NCBI GenBank assembly: GCA_036784855.1
Contig: JAZDSV010000016.1
Coordinates: forward strand, 100,001-164,000
Reading direction: 5' to 3'
Source of the DNA: Aphelidium insulamus
Taxonomy: Eukaryota > Aphelidiomycota > Aphelidea > Aphelidiaceae
DNA: 64,000 nt
In this document: in pieces, positions 11,016 through 24,100 of the stretch
Layout of the letters: each line of letters opens with the position of its first letter
Position numbering within the stretch: position 1 is the stretch's first letter
Translations under genes and position numbers: made by a program
The notes under the pieces: model-generated
Seen by the model: the letters and a program-made list of their open reading frames with translations, nothing else
The model's database searches: none
What the model was told of the DNA's origin: nothing

Positions 11016-14000
11016 ATGTTGTGGCCACTGTTATTGCCCACGGTGTGGCGCAGCTTTGCCTTGGCAGCCGCTGTCACCGCCGGCGCTCTGGCCAGTGCAG
11101 ACACTGGCAACTACAGCGTTGTGGATGTGGTGCGGTGCACGCACCCACTCTACTGCAACGAGACGCTGCTGGCGGCCATTGTGCTCCCCGGTGGCATTTA
11201 CGAGGACAGCAAGTACTTTGTGGACCAGCCGACACGGATCCCGCTGTCCCAACTGCTGGAACAGTTGCACGATGAGCACACCCTGAGCAACATCACCCAG
11301 CTGTCGGCGGTGCTGGCAGCCGGTCTGCTCCCCGCAGGTAGGAGTGTAATCAAATTATCAACCGCCGTAGTTCAGTGCAGCTTGCAGGTGCCGATCTCGC
11401 GTGCCACACTCCTGGCGACCATCTGCCCATCATTGCTGCGGCACAGTCCACACCGGACCCACGGAGACCACTAACCGAGTGGACGCGGTGGCTGCACATA
11501 CAGTGGCGACTGTTGACCAGGCGCTTCAACGGCACGGCTCTGTGCAGTGATGGCTGTACCACCAGTGCACTACAGTTGCCACACCCGTTCGTTGTTCCCG
11601 GTACGTGCACAGTCTCGGTATGTCACGTCACTCATGCTCACGGTAGGCGGGCGCTTTGTGGAGAGCTACTACTGGGACACGTACTGGATTGCCAAAGGGC
11701 TTCTCGTAAGCCGCATGTTTGACACGGTCTTTGGTGGGTGTTCTTGTTCTACACTGTTAAGCACTTACACAGATTTTTTCATGTAGGACTGCTGGACAAT
11801 ATGCGCTGGCTGGTGGAGCAGAATGGCTTCATCCCGAACGGGAATCGCGTCTACTACCTGAACAGATCGCAGCCGCCCGTATTTGCCTGGATGCTGATGG
11901 ACTATGTGCACGCCGCGCTGCAACATCCGCCGGCTGGACTCGGTGATCAAGCACTGTCGGAGCAGATTCGTGGCTTTCTGCCCGCTCTCGATCGTGAATA
12001 TTCATTTTGGATGCGGAAGCGGAGCGTTGATTTGGCGCTGGATTCTTTGCAGTTGAATGGTACTGCCATGTACGTGCAGTCCAGTTGTTCATATGTCACA
12101 CCTCATTTACACTTGCGCGCAGCGGGCAGCTCAACCGCTATATTGTCATTGAGAATGATCAGCCGCGCCCGGAATCTTTCTCGGAAGATTTTCTGCGCGG
12201 TCTCTCCTTCAACAGCACAGAAACCAAACAAGCATTCTACGCCTCGATTGCCGCTGGTGCCGAGAGTGGATGGGACTTTAGCTCAAGTAAGTCTTGATAT
12301 ATTGTCGCTATAGAGTATTAAAATTTTCAGGGTGGTTTCGCAATGGAACATCGGACAGGCTAAACGACATTTATACGGACGATGTGTTGCCGGTGGATTT
12401 GAACAGTCTTCTGCATGGCTACGAGATCATACTCTCCACTCTGCACGGAGCGCTCGATTGTCGAGAAATAACTCTGCTCACCACCGGCCTGACCTTGCGC
12501 GAGTGTTTGGACAGTGCGCATCGTCGCGCCATCGAGCCGGGTGCGCGAACGTATGCATCCGCTGATCTGGAACATGCCAAAGCAGTTTACGAGACGCTCC
12601 GTTCCAACAGCTCTTCGGCCCATCCATTGAGTCACGGTGATCTCACCAAGTTTTACGCTTCGCAGGCGCAGGTCCGTCGCCGTCTGGCGCGGCAGTACTT
12701 TTGGGATGATGGCTGCAAGCTATTCACCGATTATTATATGTCACGACAGGGCAGACGAACGTGCAATGCAACTGATAGTAACGACGATGATGATAAGGCG
12801 AGCTATTACGCATCGAGCTTGTTTGTGTACTGGGCTCGAATGATGGATGTGCAACACGTTAGTGCGGGGTTGGAGGCGCCGCCTCTGCCGACAGACATTC
12901 CATTCACGCTGGACGGTATAAATATTGCCGATATCCTGCTCGGAATGGACCGCCTAAACACTACTTTACTATCAGTTTGGCCCGGAGGAGTTCCCACGTC
13001 TCGCATACAATCTGGCCAACAGTGGGACTTTCCCAACGGATGGTCTCCGTTGCAGTGGGTCGCTGTGGAGGCCATGCAAGTCGCGTGGATACTGGACAGA
13101 TATCAAAACACTGATTCGGCCACTTCTGCCTGGGGCGACACCTCGATATCTCTAGTGTCGCGGTGGCTGCAGACAAACTACTGCGGCTGGCAGCGCTATC
13201 AACACATCAATCATAGTAGTCAAGCACTGGGGAAGAGTGGATTCATTCAGACGGACAGCGAGAAACGGGAACAATTTAAACGACGATTCTGGCAAGGAAC
13301 TCTCAGCGGGCCAGAGTACCTGGAGCACATTCGACAGCATGCATATCGTCACAGGCTGGCGCGACGCTCGCTTGCTGCCCCAGATGCCACAAACGGGACC
13401 GCCGATGCAACTGCCGGCCAGATGGGTGGAATGTTTGAAAAGTACGACGTGCGGAAAGTTGGCTACCCCGGCGGTGGCGGTGAGTATGTGGTGCAGGACG
13501 GCTTTGGCTGGACTAATGGGGTGGTACTGGATTTCCTTGCCCGATTCGGAGGTTACTCATTCGCAACATCTGCCAGTCGGGCGCATCTCCTCCAGCGGCA
13601 GGCTCTGGGAGATTTGTCATGGCTAGACAATGGCGAGTACAGGACTGTGGTTTCGGACGCCGTACGACTGTGGATACAGACGGGAGGGTTGCAGTGTGCC
13701 GTTGAGCAGCTAACCACTGCGATTCCCACTCCGGCGGTGAATTCCCCTCCTATCAGAGACAGCAACAGCATGAGCAGTCTTGTGATGTTTGGTATCATCC
13801 TGCTGGCTCTAATGGCCGTGGTTCTGGTAGTTGGTTTGGCGGCAGTGTTTGTCAAAGCTCGTCGGGGAACTCTGACGTCCAGCAGTAGTTCGGACAGTGT
13901 AGAGCTGCTGGGCGGCAATTGGGCACTGCGCGGTCGTAGCGAGCAGGCATTCTCCGCAAGCCCCAACGCATCGGGAACGTTTGCCATGTCGGCCATTCGC

Positions 14001-14030
14001 TGGAAAAACGATTACAACCGACTTCATTAA
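11016..14030 (+). CDS. GH37 trehalase, secreted and anchored by a C-terminal membrane helix
   Basis: Exons 11016..11337, 11388..11600, 11647..11733, 11787..12069, 12123..12286 and 12331..14030 sum to 922 codons plus stop. A signal peptide (LAAAVTAGALASAD) opens the protein. Trehalase signature 1 (PGGRFVESYYWDTY) is built across the second intron. ESGWDFSSRWF, another hallmark, spans the fifth intron. Signature 2 is QQWDFPNGWSPLQW. GGGGEY is present near the C-terminus of the domain. The enzyme hydrolyses alpha,alpha-trehalose to two glucose. Close to the end a helix (MFGIILLALMAVVLVVGLAAV) followed by KARR predicts a type I membrane protein with the catalytic domain outside the cell or in the vacuole lumen. 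A run of Asp before it (TDSNDDDDKASYY) is an insert. Confidence 0.95.
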
Positions 14031-14110
14031 ACATATGCATCAAATATTGTACATCATGTGTATTGTCTTCGAGGCAGGTTCAGCGGGGCGCAGTGGCGGA
14101 CTCTATTCAG

Positions 14111-16215
14111 TCAGTCGGGCCGGTACATGTTGTAAAACTCGAAAAATATCGTCACCAAACCAATAAGAATCTCGATTGCAATGAGGATGATGATGATCCA
14201 TTCCAGCGTTTCGCCTGAATAATGAGTTCTACAATAATATATGTCCACGTACCGTGCGCGCTGTTCAAGTGCTCCTTGAGCATGTCTAACAGGTCGCTGA
14301 TTACCCCGACTCGCTGATTAAGAAGCTCGACACGCTGGCCGATTTCCAAATAGCCGCGAGCAGCCGCATACAGAGGTTCCAGCTGTGGCTCGCTCCAAAA
14401 GATTTCGGGAGTGTCGAGAATGGGCGACACGAGATTCACGTTGATGCGCATCACAAAGAGCTGTCCAATTTTTTTAATGATGTTCTGCCGGCTCATTGGC
14501 ACTTTGCCCGTTTTGGCCATAACGGATGGAATGTGCTTGGTGGTGTCGATGGTGTTCTCGATCAGGCCTTCAAACAGTGTCAGCTTTACGGATTGTGCCA
14601 CGGCATGTGATATAGTGAGCTTGATCATGTAGTCTGCACTGGCATTGGTGCGTGGTGCAGCGTCATGCTCCGCCACAGCATCCAGAGCGTTGGCGGATGT
14701 GCTTGTTTCAAGCGGCATTCTACTGCATTTAGCAGTCAGACGTAGTTATTTGTCACGTACCGCAATGTTATAACGTCATTATAAATCCGAGGCTGCGAGA
14801 AGGCACGATACTGGAAATTCAGCTCTTCCGTCTCTACATCTTCGGGATTTAGTTTCTCGTCCTCGAATCGTGACAGCAGCGACAGGACATAGTACTCGTG
14901 CGATTCGGCCAGACCCCACATAACGACCACGCCATAGTCAAAGAAGAACAGCTCACCGCTGGACACTGACGGTACGGCTGCAGGCGGTGTTGCCTTGTCA
15001 CTAAATGACCCTGCGAAATGTCAATATGTAACAACTTAATTGATATTATATCGTGCCTACGGGTGACCGCCGCTTGCTGTCACCAGCGTGTGCAGAGAAA
15101 TCAGCGGCAGTACGCTCTCCCGGAAAACCGCTGGCCACTCGAGGCGTCTGGAACGATTCAATATCATCGGTATTTGAAGTCGCATGACGAGAGTGCGGCA
15201 CAGGCTCCGGTGCGCCTCCGCCAGACCGCGCAGACTTCATATGGTAAATGTCGGATGAAGAAGATGCGGGCATAAAGGCCGGTGTCGAGCGACCAGACGC
15301 CGGTCCAGGCGAGTCCGGTGGCGGTGCCAGTCGAGTCGAGTTCTGCAGCGTGGATGGTGTCGGTGTTTGCTGTCGCTTGTGTGGCGAGTGCTTGCTATCG
15401 CGACCAGACGGTGGCGCCGAAGAGCCGGACGTACTCCCCGCCGCAGTATGACCAAAGTGAAATATGGTGAGCGGCGGCGTGTACGGCGTATAGATGCACT
15501 CGTCGAAACGCTTCGGGTCCGTGGCATTCCGTTCGCGGCTGGCGCGAAGAAACGCCATCAACGCGTCCATCTTGTACGAGTTGGCGGTGCAATACGCAGT
15601 CACACGCGGCAGAGTGTGCTTATCCGTGCGCCGACTGCGCTCTGCCTCCTTCTCCTTGGCCACGTCGTAAGGATACTGGACAACGTGTCCGCTTATCGGT
15701 CCCTGTGATGCGCCGTTGAACGAGGCGACCAAGTCTTCAACGCGGCTATGGCGCGCAGTCTCGGCACTCTCATCACCGTCTCCACCGAAATCACTGGCCA
15801 GGTCTGTCACACGGGAAGAGACGGCATCTGGCTGCGCCTCGGGGAACACGACCAGCTTCTGCGACGTCTTTGTCGTGCGAGTGTGGGGCTTGGGCGCCCG
15901 AGCGCCACCAAGCACTTTGCTCACACCAGCAGCGCTGGCAGCAGAGTGCATCTGTGCCTGCGCCGCCGCTGCCGGCAGTCCACGCCGATCTACAAGCGCC
16001 GTGACGTCAATACCGGTTCAGTGCCCAACCAGTGTGTGCCTACGTGAACTGCTGCCACCGCCAGCGCGGGAAGGAGACGCCGATGCGTGCGTGCCTGCAC
16101 CGTCGCCGCTGCCGTCATTCCCGCCAATAAGAGGCGTCTGGTCATCGTCGGCCGGGGGAGGCGATCCGTGGGCGGCCGAGTGCTTGAACTTGCTTGAACT
16201 TGCCGTTTTGCGCAT
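14111..16215 (-). CDS. RMD1: RMD1/SIF2 family protein (DUF155/YagE)
   Basis: Exons 16215..16044, 15989..15084, 15010..14761, 14722..14253 and 14214..14111 sum to 633 codons plus stop. The donor of the second intron (15083, GTGACA) was chosen for phase and is the least certain. The DUF155 core is clear: RVTAYCTANSYKMDALMAFL, then GELFFFDYGVVVMWGL, YNDVITL, the coiled region LLNQRVGVISDLLDMLKEH and the C-terminal membrane helix LEWIIIILIAIEILIGLVT. The N-terminal 250 residues are disordered. Yeast members act in mitochondrial or sporulation functions. The C-terminal helix suggests a tail-embedded membrane protein. Confidence 0.88.
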
Positions 16216-17324
16216 GGTTTGTGTATTGCGTCCTGCGTATTCAATCAGCCACTGTTATTGACACAGCTACATGCATTTCCATTGCTGCCACAATTGCTAT
16301 TCCTATTCAAAAATGTTTGAACATTAGATAACTCGAATGGCTCCCACAGAGACAGCGATACTATACACCGTGTGTTGTAGATAGTTTGCATTAACAGTTA
16401 ATAGAGTCAAAATTACGTCTAGACAAATCTCCTATGCAATCACACATCACTGGGTGTTACATTTCTTTAGCAGATAAAATTTGAGTTGTAAACACTGTCA
16501 CATGAAGTGGATTTATCTGGACCCCACCATATAAGTGGCCAAAATGGCCAAAACGTAGTATCAACACAGCGTATATGTATCTCGCATGCTGATTTGATTG
16601 TTGATGCACATTTACTTGACCACATGGTGAATTGATACACAATTGTGAGGTGATAATCAAACACTATATCCTGGAGCTCAATAAATAATACTTCAACTGT
16701 AATTGATGCCCATAGAAGACATTAAGACTTACTACATATATATAACAGCCATCTGATGATTTTAGCTTGCTTAACAATGTGAATACTATGAGTTCAACAT
16801 AGACCAGGGACAAGTCTAGTCAAAGATCACAAATAGATTATGTAAAGTACGCCATGGACGGCGTGCTCTTACTATTTGCATTAATTACAGTGTATTGATA
16901 TGCAATTACGCGACTACATACATCACGCATAGAGGCGCTTGATCTACACGCACAATGCACATACAATAGCGCAGCTTTGATTATTGCACGCGCTGATCCA
17001 CAATCAGTGCTGAGCGCAACCTGAGCGCAAAAAAATTGTTGTCCAAATATATTGAAGCGCCCGCTTTCACCAAAACCGCCACCGCGCTGTATTCGCCGCT
17101 GCCAGGCTTGCTTTTGCAGGAACGGTGTGTGTGTACAGGTCACCCACGTCATTCTTGCTGTCTCACGCACCCATAGACATATTGCACGCACATCCCGCAC
17201 GCCTCACACGCACCTCCATCACCGCCGCCACCGCCGCCACTATCAACAGCAGCAACACCTTGGCATTGGGGCCGGGGGCACAGACATCATTTCGTACAGC
17301 GTACACCACATTGGCACCACAGAG
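16216..17324. other. Long intergenic region between divergent genes
   Basis: About 1.1 kb without a convincing gene. It should hold the divergent promoters of RMD1 (minus) and the J-domain gene (plus). 16260-17000 is AT-rich with short ATATAT runs; 17090-17320 is pyrimidine-rich with CAC/CCG repeats, typical of a 5' leader. No RNA gene was recognised. Confidence 0.5.
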
Positions 17325-20300
17325 ATGGATCTGTCACGCAGAATAATGTCGCTCAATGAGGCGTTCAACACGCTCCAGCTGAACCCCAAGACAGCCGACA
17401 TTCAAGAGTGCAAGAACGCGTACAAGCGACTGGCCACGCTGGTGCGCACAGCGTGCCATTCCATCTATGCATTGCGCTAATACATGTGTGTGTGTATGTA
17501 TAGTACCATCCAGACCACACCAACAACGATCCGGCGTCCACAGTCAAATTCCAACGCGTCTCCCTCGCCTGGTCCATTGTGCGCGCATTTCTCGTTCGCG
17601 GCATCAACCCCGACCCGGGAAGTGGTCAGCCTGGCACCGCGCAGTCCACCACCGCTAGCACTGGCAACAAGGTTGCGACTGCTAATGCTGCTGCACCTAC
17701 CGCCACCGCGTCACACCCTGCTTCGGGTGCCGCCGACCAGCAACTCGATCTGAATGACGTGCTGCGCAACCCAGAGCGCTACGACTTGTCCGAACTGTAC
17801 TACCGCATGGGGCCGCAGCGCTTCTTCACCTTTATCCGCTACCTGTACGCGCAGAGCCAGAAGCAGGGTGTACGCTGTCCCGAGTGCGACAGCATACACG
17901 AGCCCGACTATGACGATCTGGAGGCGGCGTTCTACGATGAGCTGGACAATACATTTGGCTCGGATGACTTTGAAGAAGATGACGACGAGGAAGAGGAGGA
18001 GGATGACGATGGTGACGACGAGGACGACTATGACGAGGACGGCGAAGAGTACGGCGACCAAGTGCCGGCCGGAAGCAAGACCACCGCGGCGACTGCCAAT
18101 AGTACACAACCAGCATCGCAGAATGCTGTACGGCGTAAATTGCCTGCTGTTCCCGGCGCAGTGGCCACCGAGGACGTGGCCGCGTTCGAGTCGTGGCTGC
18201 ACGCCAAACCCGTAAACCAGTGCGAATCGTTTCATCCTGCGCGCGACAAGAAACCCGCCGAGGACCTGGAGACAAAGTTCTTCAAGTACCTGTTTGAGCA
18301 GACGCTGTCGGACGATCCAACCACTTTCCGCGGTGAGCTTTCCATTAATTTTTTACAGCATGTTAATTATCGACAGGCTTTTGGAACAAGTTTTACCCGC
18401 AGCCGTCGTTCGAGCAGGAGACTGACGAGCAGCGTAAGAGCCGGATTCGCCACGAGCTGGAGCAGAGGCGTGCAATGGAGATGCGGCGGCGGACGGAAAA
18501 GATGAACAAGCGCGAGACCCAGAATCGGCGAATGGAGCAAGGTACTTTTTGTCGTATTTGGAATAGCTGTATTCAACTGCGATTAGAACGACAAGCTGCC
18601 GAGGCAAGGCGTAAGGCTAAAAAGAAGCAGAAGGAGACGGCTCAGGCACTGTCTCAGCAGGAAGCACTGCGCAAGCAGAATGAAGTGAAGCGTCAGGCAC
18701 AGCTTATCCGCTCCGAGACGTTTCAGCACGCCAAGGCCGGTGACTCTGAGTTTGTCCGTGACGCAGTGTACAGCCGCGGTGTGGCTGCAGAGGGCTACGA
18801 GTTCCTGGGGTCGCTTAGCGGTGCTCAAACTCCCGTGCAGTCAGCATCGCCTGGTGCAGTCACTCCCAAAGGAAAGTCCAAGGTAAACCAGGAGACTTTG
18901 CTTCATTTGGCCGTGCGCAGCGGAGACCTGTCACTCGTGGAATATCTCGTCGGCAACGGTGAGCACGGATAATCTATGTTGTAATCATATCTAACCTTCC
19001 CAGGCGCCACACCGGACGAAGTGTCCACCAGCGGCCTGACTCCCATCCATGTCGCATGCATAGCCAACGAGGCCAAGATAGTGCAATACTTTGCGGAAAA
19101 CTATCCAGAGTGCCTGTCGGTGCGCACTACCAAGACCATATCCACCACCAAGACGGACTCGCACCCGTTGCCGCTGCACATGGCCGTCGAGAGGTACCAC
19201 TTGTTCTGCGTGCGCCCTCTGGTTGAGCATGGCCCTGCGCCTCCCGAATCTGTGCTGGACTATGTGAAGAAGCAGCTCGCGGAAGAGGAGAAGCGGCGTA
19301 GCGTCCAGAAACAACTCATGAAACGCTTGCCACTGGTGTGGATGGTTATGCGGCGCGTCCTGGACGGCAACCAGTCTGTCACGGAGCAGGAGATGCGTGA
19401 TGCGGAACGCGCGTATGAAGTGCAGCAATCAGCACGGAATGCGCCGCCAATATCCCCGTCGAATTCATCCTCGTCGCTGAGCAAGAATGGAGCGAATGGC
19501 ACCTCGTCTACACTGACCGCCGCTTCTAGTGCGTTGGCTGGCAAGGCGAACCTCTCAGCCGAGTTTACGCAGCCGAAAAAGAATAAAAAGTCCAAAAAGC
19601 AGCCACAGCAACAACAGCAGCAGCAATCGTTGGCAGCAAAAGTTGTCGAACCATCGCAGCCATCAGCAACGGCGAAACAGAAGACACCTGAGCTTATTGT
19701 TTCTGCTGCGGACGACTCTGTTGTGGACAATAACAGACTGCCGAGCAGCGTGTCTCAGGAAAGCAGTTCTCCCCAAGAAGGTTCTGCCGGACCGTCACAA
19801 TCATCGCCATCACGCGCATATGATGATTATTTGTTGCAGCAGCAATTGTTCCTGGAGCGATTTCAGCAGAACAAGACTGGCACATCGCCCACGCTGTCGG
19901 CAGCGCTTTCTCCTGATACCGCACTCGTAGACGCAGACGATGCTATCTCGCCCATATCTCCCGATAAGGCGGGTACTTCGAAGAAGGCGCGGAGAAAAAA
20001 GAAAAAAGCCAAAGACACTGTGTTGGACCCCCTGCCTCATATGCCTCCGCGGCAGCCTACGCCACCTCCGGTCTCGGAGCCAGCATTGCCGGTGGAAATG
20101 CTTGCGGATGCTGCTATCGTGAAGCCGATGGCGCAACTGCAAATATCAACTGTGCCCATCGAGCCTAGTACGCCCGCTTTGAATAATGCATTATTCTCCG
20201 CCCCGGCAGTGCTGCCGGCGCAGGCGATACCGATCTCGATACCACAATCGGCGTCATCGGGACTGTCTGCGCTGCGTTCTGCCTCGTCTGAACGACAAAC

Positions 20301-21102
20301 CCCGCTTAAAACACCTGATCCGTTTCCGTTGTCGCCATCGACCAGGTCTGCGTGGTCTGCGGTGGCACCCTCAAACAGTGATTCGTTGTTTGCGCGGTCA
20401 CCCATTGTGGACAGGCAAACTGCAGGACCGGGAATATTTGGGCCTGGCGCTGCATCAGTGGGGACCGGCGGCACTGGTCGTTCACTGAGAGACTTTCTGG
20501 CGTCAGACACGCATGCCGTACAAAGCAGCATGGCCATGGGACTGCTGTCGCGTTCGCCCGAGCAACTGCCATCGGAACCGCTCCCGTCTCGCAGAACTGA
20601 TCGGGCGGTGAGTCCGGCTCCAGTCGGCCGCGCAGTTCCGACTTTGCTGCAGCGTTCGACGAATGTGGAAGCGCTGTTCCGCGGCTCAGTCGGACCATCG
20701 TCACACGGCGATAGTAGCTACGGAATTCCCGTCGCTGGTCTCGGCAGTCCCGCCGTCGCCGCTCCACCTGGACTGATGCGCCCTCTGGTTCCGCCGATGT
20801 CGACTCCAGGATTCTCGAGCAACAATGTGTGGTCATCGAGCGCGCCGCTGACTACGTCTCAAGGTGTATCAGCCACTGTTTGGTCACAAACTGCTACCGG
20901 CGACTCGGCCCCAAGCCGTGGGAGGTCACTGTTTGAAATGCCTACCGACAACTCGACGCTATCAAGGCGTCCACCGGCGGCTGGCGAATATAGCGCGGTA
21001 AACGGGGCCGTTGGCGGAAGTGGACCAGGTGCTGCAAACGGGCAAGCGCGGCAAGCTCCGCAGCGTCATACGGGAGACCCGGTGGGACCGCGGCGATTCT
21101 AG
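17325..21102 (+). CDS. J-domain protein with acidic linker, coiled coil and ankyrin repeats
   Basis: Exons 17325..17441, 17504..18332, 18377..18541, 18587..18958 and 19004..21102 sum to 1193 codons plus stop. The J domain is at the N-terminus: CKNAYKRLATL, then YHPDHTNND (HPD motif) created by the first splice junction. A Cys pair (RCPECDSIHEPDYDD) and a very acidic run (about residues 180-220) follow. Next come KFFKYLFEQT, a charged coiled coil with KKKQKE, and ankyrin repeats (NQETLLHLAVRSGDLSLVEYL, then TPIHVACIANEAKIVQYF). The last 600 residues are disordered, rich in Ser, Pro and Gln. J domains stimulate Hsp70 ATPase. The ankyrin part probably binds a client or scaffold. I do not recognise a named orthologue. 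Confidence 0.85.
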
Positions 21103-21174
21103 CCACAGTGACATACACAATACATACATACATACAATCACTTCACAGTTCCAATTGATGCCAATATTTTCTAT

Positions 21175-24100
21175 TCAATGCTTTCTAGGACCTCCTCCGT
21201 TGGCGGGTCCAAGGACACTTGTCCGGTTTGCAGAAGTGCTCGTCTGGGCGCCGTTGCCTCCCTGCATTGGGGTCCAAACATTAGCGATGCTCGACGAAGC
21301 CATTCCGACAACAGTTGGCGAGGCGCTAGAGTACAGCGGACGCCACGAGCCGCCACCGCTAACTTGCGATCCTCCATAACTGCCACCCACAACACTCATT
21401 GGCCGTCGGGTAACGGCAGCTTGCACGCCAGCACCGGATGATGATGATGACAGTCGATTGTTGTTCTTGTGATGGAATGACTTGACTCCCAGCTTTTCAG
21501 AGTACCGCGAGTGCGTGTAGCCCAGGGCGGGATTGTAGGCCATACTGCGGTTCATACTCTCCTTCTCCATAATGGCGTTGATTAGTCCGCCTGGTGGTGG
21601 AGCAGCTGAAGAGCTGGCCTGCTCTTCAAAGTCTCGAGAATCCACCGACTGTTGCGCCCAGCGCTTGACATGACCGACGTCGATGGTATTGCTTCGGGCG
21701 CGGAATATGCTGGCGCTCTCGGACGGAGTGGGTGACGGTGGTCGAGTGGCGCTGAATGATCGATGGCGCTCATTGGGAGATTCGCTGGGTTGCTGGACAA
21801 CCATGCTATACTGAGGATGGCCGTACACGGGTACACTTGTCAGCTGGCTTGCATATGGAAGCTGAAGCTGTGCGTAATGTAACTGTTGTGTCTGTTGCTG
21901 CTGTTGTTGTAGCAGTGTCGGAGGAGGCGGTGCAATAAAGTTCCCATAATAATCTTGATGATACGGAAAAGAGATTGTTGGGTTCATAAGAGCTGGTGCT
22001 GGGTGTGCGTAACTAGAGTTTGTCCACAGTGCACTGCCGCCGGGCTGTCCCGCCATGTTGCCACCAATCGTCGAATACACGGCTGCAACTTGACTAGCGC
22101 CGACAGCGCTGCCGACAGTGCTCCGTTCAATGTCCAGCTGGTGGCGCTCGCGGCGAATAGACTCGCGTTCCCGTTCCAGCTCTTCACGTTCGCGACGCAA
22201 CTTTCGCTTCTCCAGCGCAATATCAATTTGATCCTTCGAAGACGAGCTGGCCGACTCGGAATTTCCTCGCGTGCTTCCAGTGGTCTCAGACGCAGTAGTG
22301 TGAAAGACCTTTCTTGGCTTCTTGCGATCCTGTGGAAGATCGGCACTGGACGAATTCTGCAGCGATACTGCTTCCATCTCGGATGATAATTCACGGTCGG
22401 TTTTCTCCGCCGATTTGATGCTTGTGTGCGAGCTGCTAAATGTATCCATCGACTTGTTTGATGCTGTCTTTGAGCCTTTCGGCGTCTCATTGACAAACAC
22501 CGCTTCAGCCACCGCATCGCTCACCTCGACCGGGGATGCATTGGCCGAGGAATTGGTGGCGGGACTGGTTGCCGTGGTCCGTATGGGCGAGGGTGCAGAT
22601 TGTTGCGGCACGTTAGCTGACTGCAACGGGGGAGGCAGCGGTGCGGGGGCAGAGATATGATCCGGATTATCGGCGAGGATGTGGGCAAATTGCGAACTCT
22701 GAACAAATTGCGACAGAATGTTGGACACAGCTGGCTCTGGTTTATCGCTAGGAATAGAAATCTGCACAGATAACTTAGGTATAAAACACAAATAATCACA
22801 TACCGTCAATGGAGTTGGTTCCACAGATTTGATAGTGGCGGACAAATTGGATGACTGTCGAGCCAATTGCCTCGATTCAACAAATTCGACGGCAACTGTA
22901 TTTGACTCGTCACTCTGTTCTCCTTCTTCCTTGGGCTCTTGTTCGGAAGTATTACCGGGCTTCTCTCGATTCTCGCCCTTCTCACTAAATTCGACTACAC
23001 GTGAGTCGGTAGTGATCTGCTCTTTGCCCAAGCCTTTGTCCAAGCTGTATCCATTACCGAGCGGAGCGGTATCATCGACATTAGGAAGTCGCATTTGAGC
23101 TTCTGACGCATCCGCTGCTAGGGTATCAGTAGCAAGGGTTCGCGGGCTGCTGTCACGCACAAGCTTCTGTATCTTTTGCGGATTGCTGAATGTGGAATCG
23201 CTAGCATTTGAAAAATCAGTCACTGTATCCGCACTGGAATCGCTTAGTGCCTCGGATACGGTAGACACATCGGATAATGCAGCCGGTTTCGAAACGGAAA
23301 GTCGCCCCGATCGCCACCTGTTGGCCAAGGCAATGGATATATCCACGTATTCGCCGTAGTAGTCTGAGAAGTGACACAAGGGTTTGCTGACAGACATGCC
23401 TACGGAAACGTCATCCACCCGAACTGGAAGAGAAACATCCGCTGTCGGCGAGATAAGATGGTTAATGCTGGTGATTAGCTGCCTGGACGGAGCCTCGGAT
23501 TGTCGATTTGACGAATAGTTACTATTAAGATTGTTCAAGCCAAATATGGACCATATAACAGATAGCCAAAGAACCATTTCCGGCTGACGGCGCGTCATGA
23601 CGAGTGCAAACTGAGGTGGCTCGCTGTTACTGGCCTTGCTGCCATGTTCTTGCTGCTTGGATGTACGGTCGACACCGTCACCGTGAATCTTGAAAACCGT
23701 TGAAAAATCGATCAAATCTGCCTTTTCGGGATATACCGCGAAAGCAGTGCTTATGGACGTCCAGTCGAATGCCGCGCCTCTTGGATCATGCCACTGCTTG
23801 TTCTTCTTGTCGCGAAAAGACTTCTTTTTCTCCTTCTCTGTTTCCTCTTCGACAACAAGCCGGCGCCCCGCCAAGTGCTTGGTGTCTCTTCGGTGCTTGT
23901 TTGCCTGCGCCTTGTCACGGTAAAATAGTACGTGCGCCCGAGAAGCAAGTGACTCCGCACCCAGCGATTGCTTACGGTCAGTGCGGCCTTTCGACTGCTT
24001 GCTGCCGAGCAGACTGTCCGCCGGCAGCCTCTCCACCACACAATAGAGCTGTTTCCATTCGGTGGTGCCGGCCACTCGCACTTGTAGATAGCCCTCGATG

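Noticed and set aside
16838-17200. 120-codon minus-strand frame in the RMD1/J-domain spacer
   Set aside because: Low-complexity composition, no domain, and it overlaps the leader of the J-domain gene.
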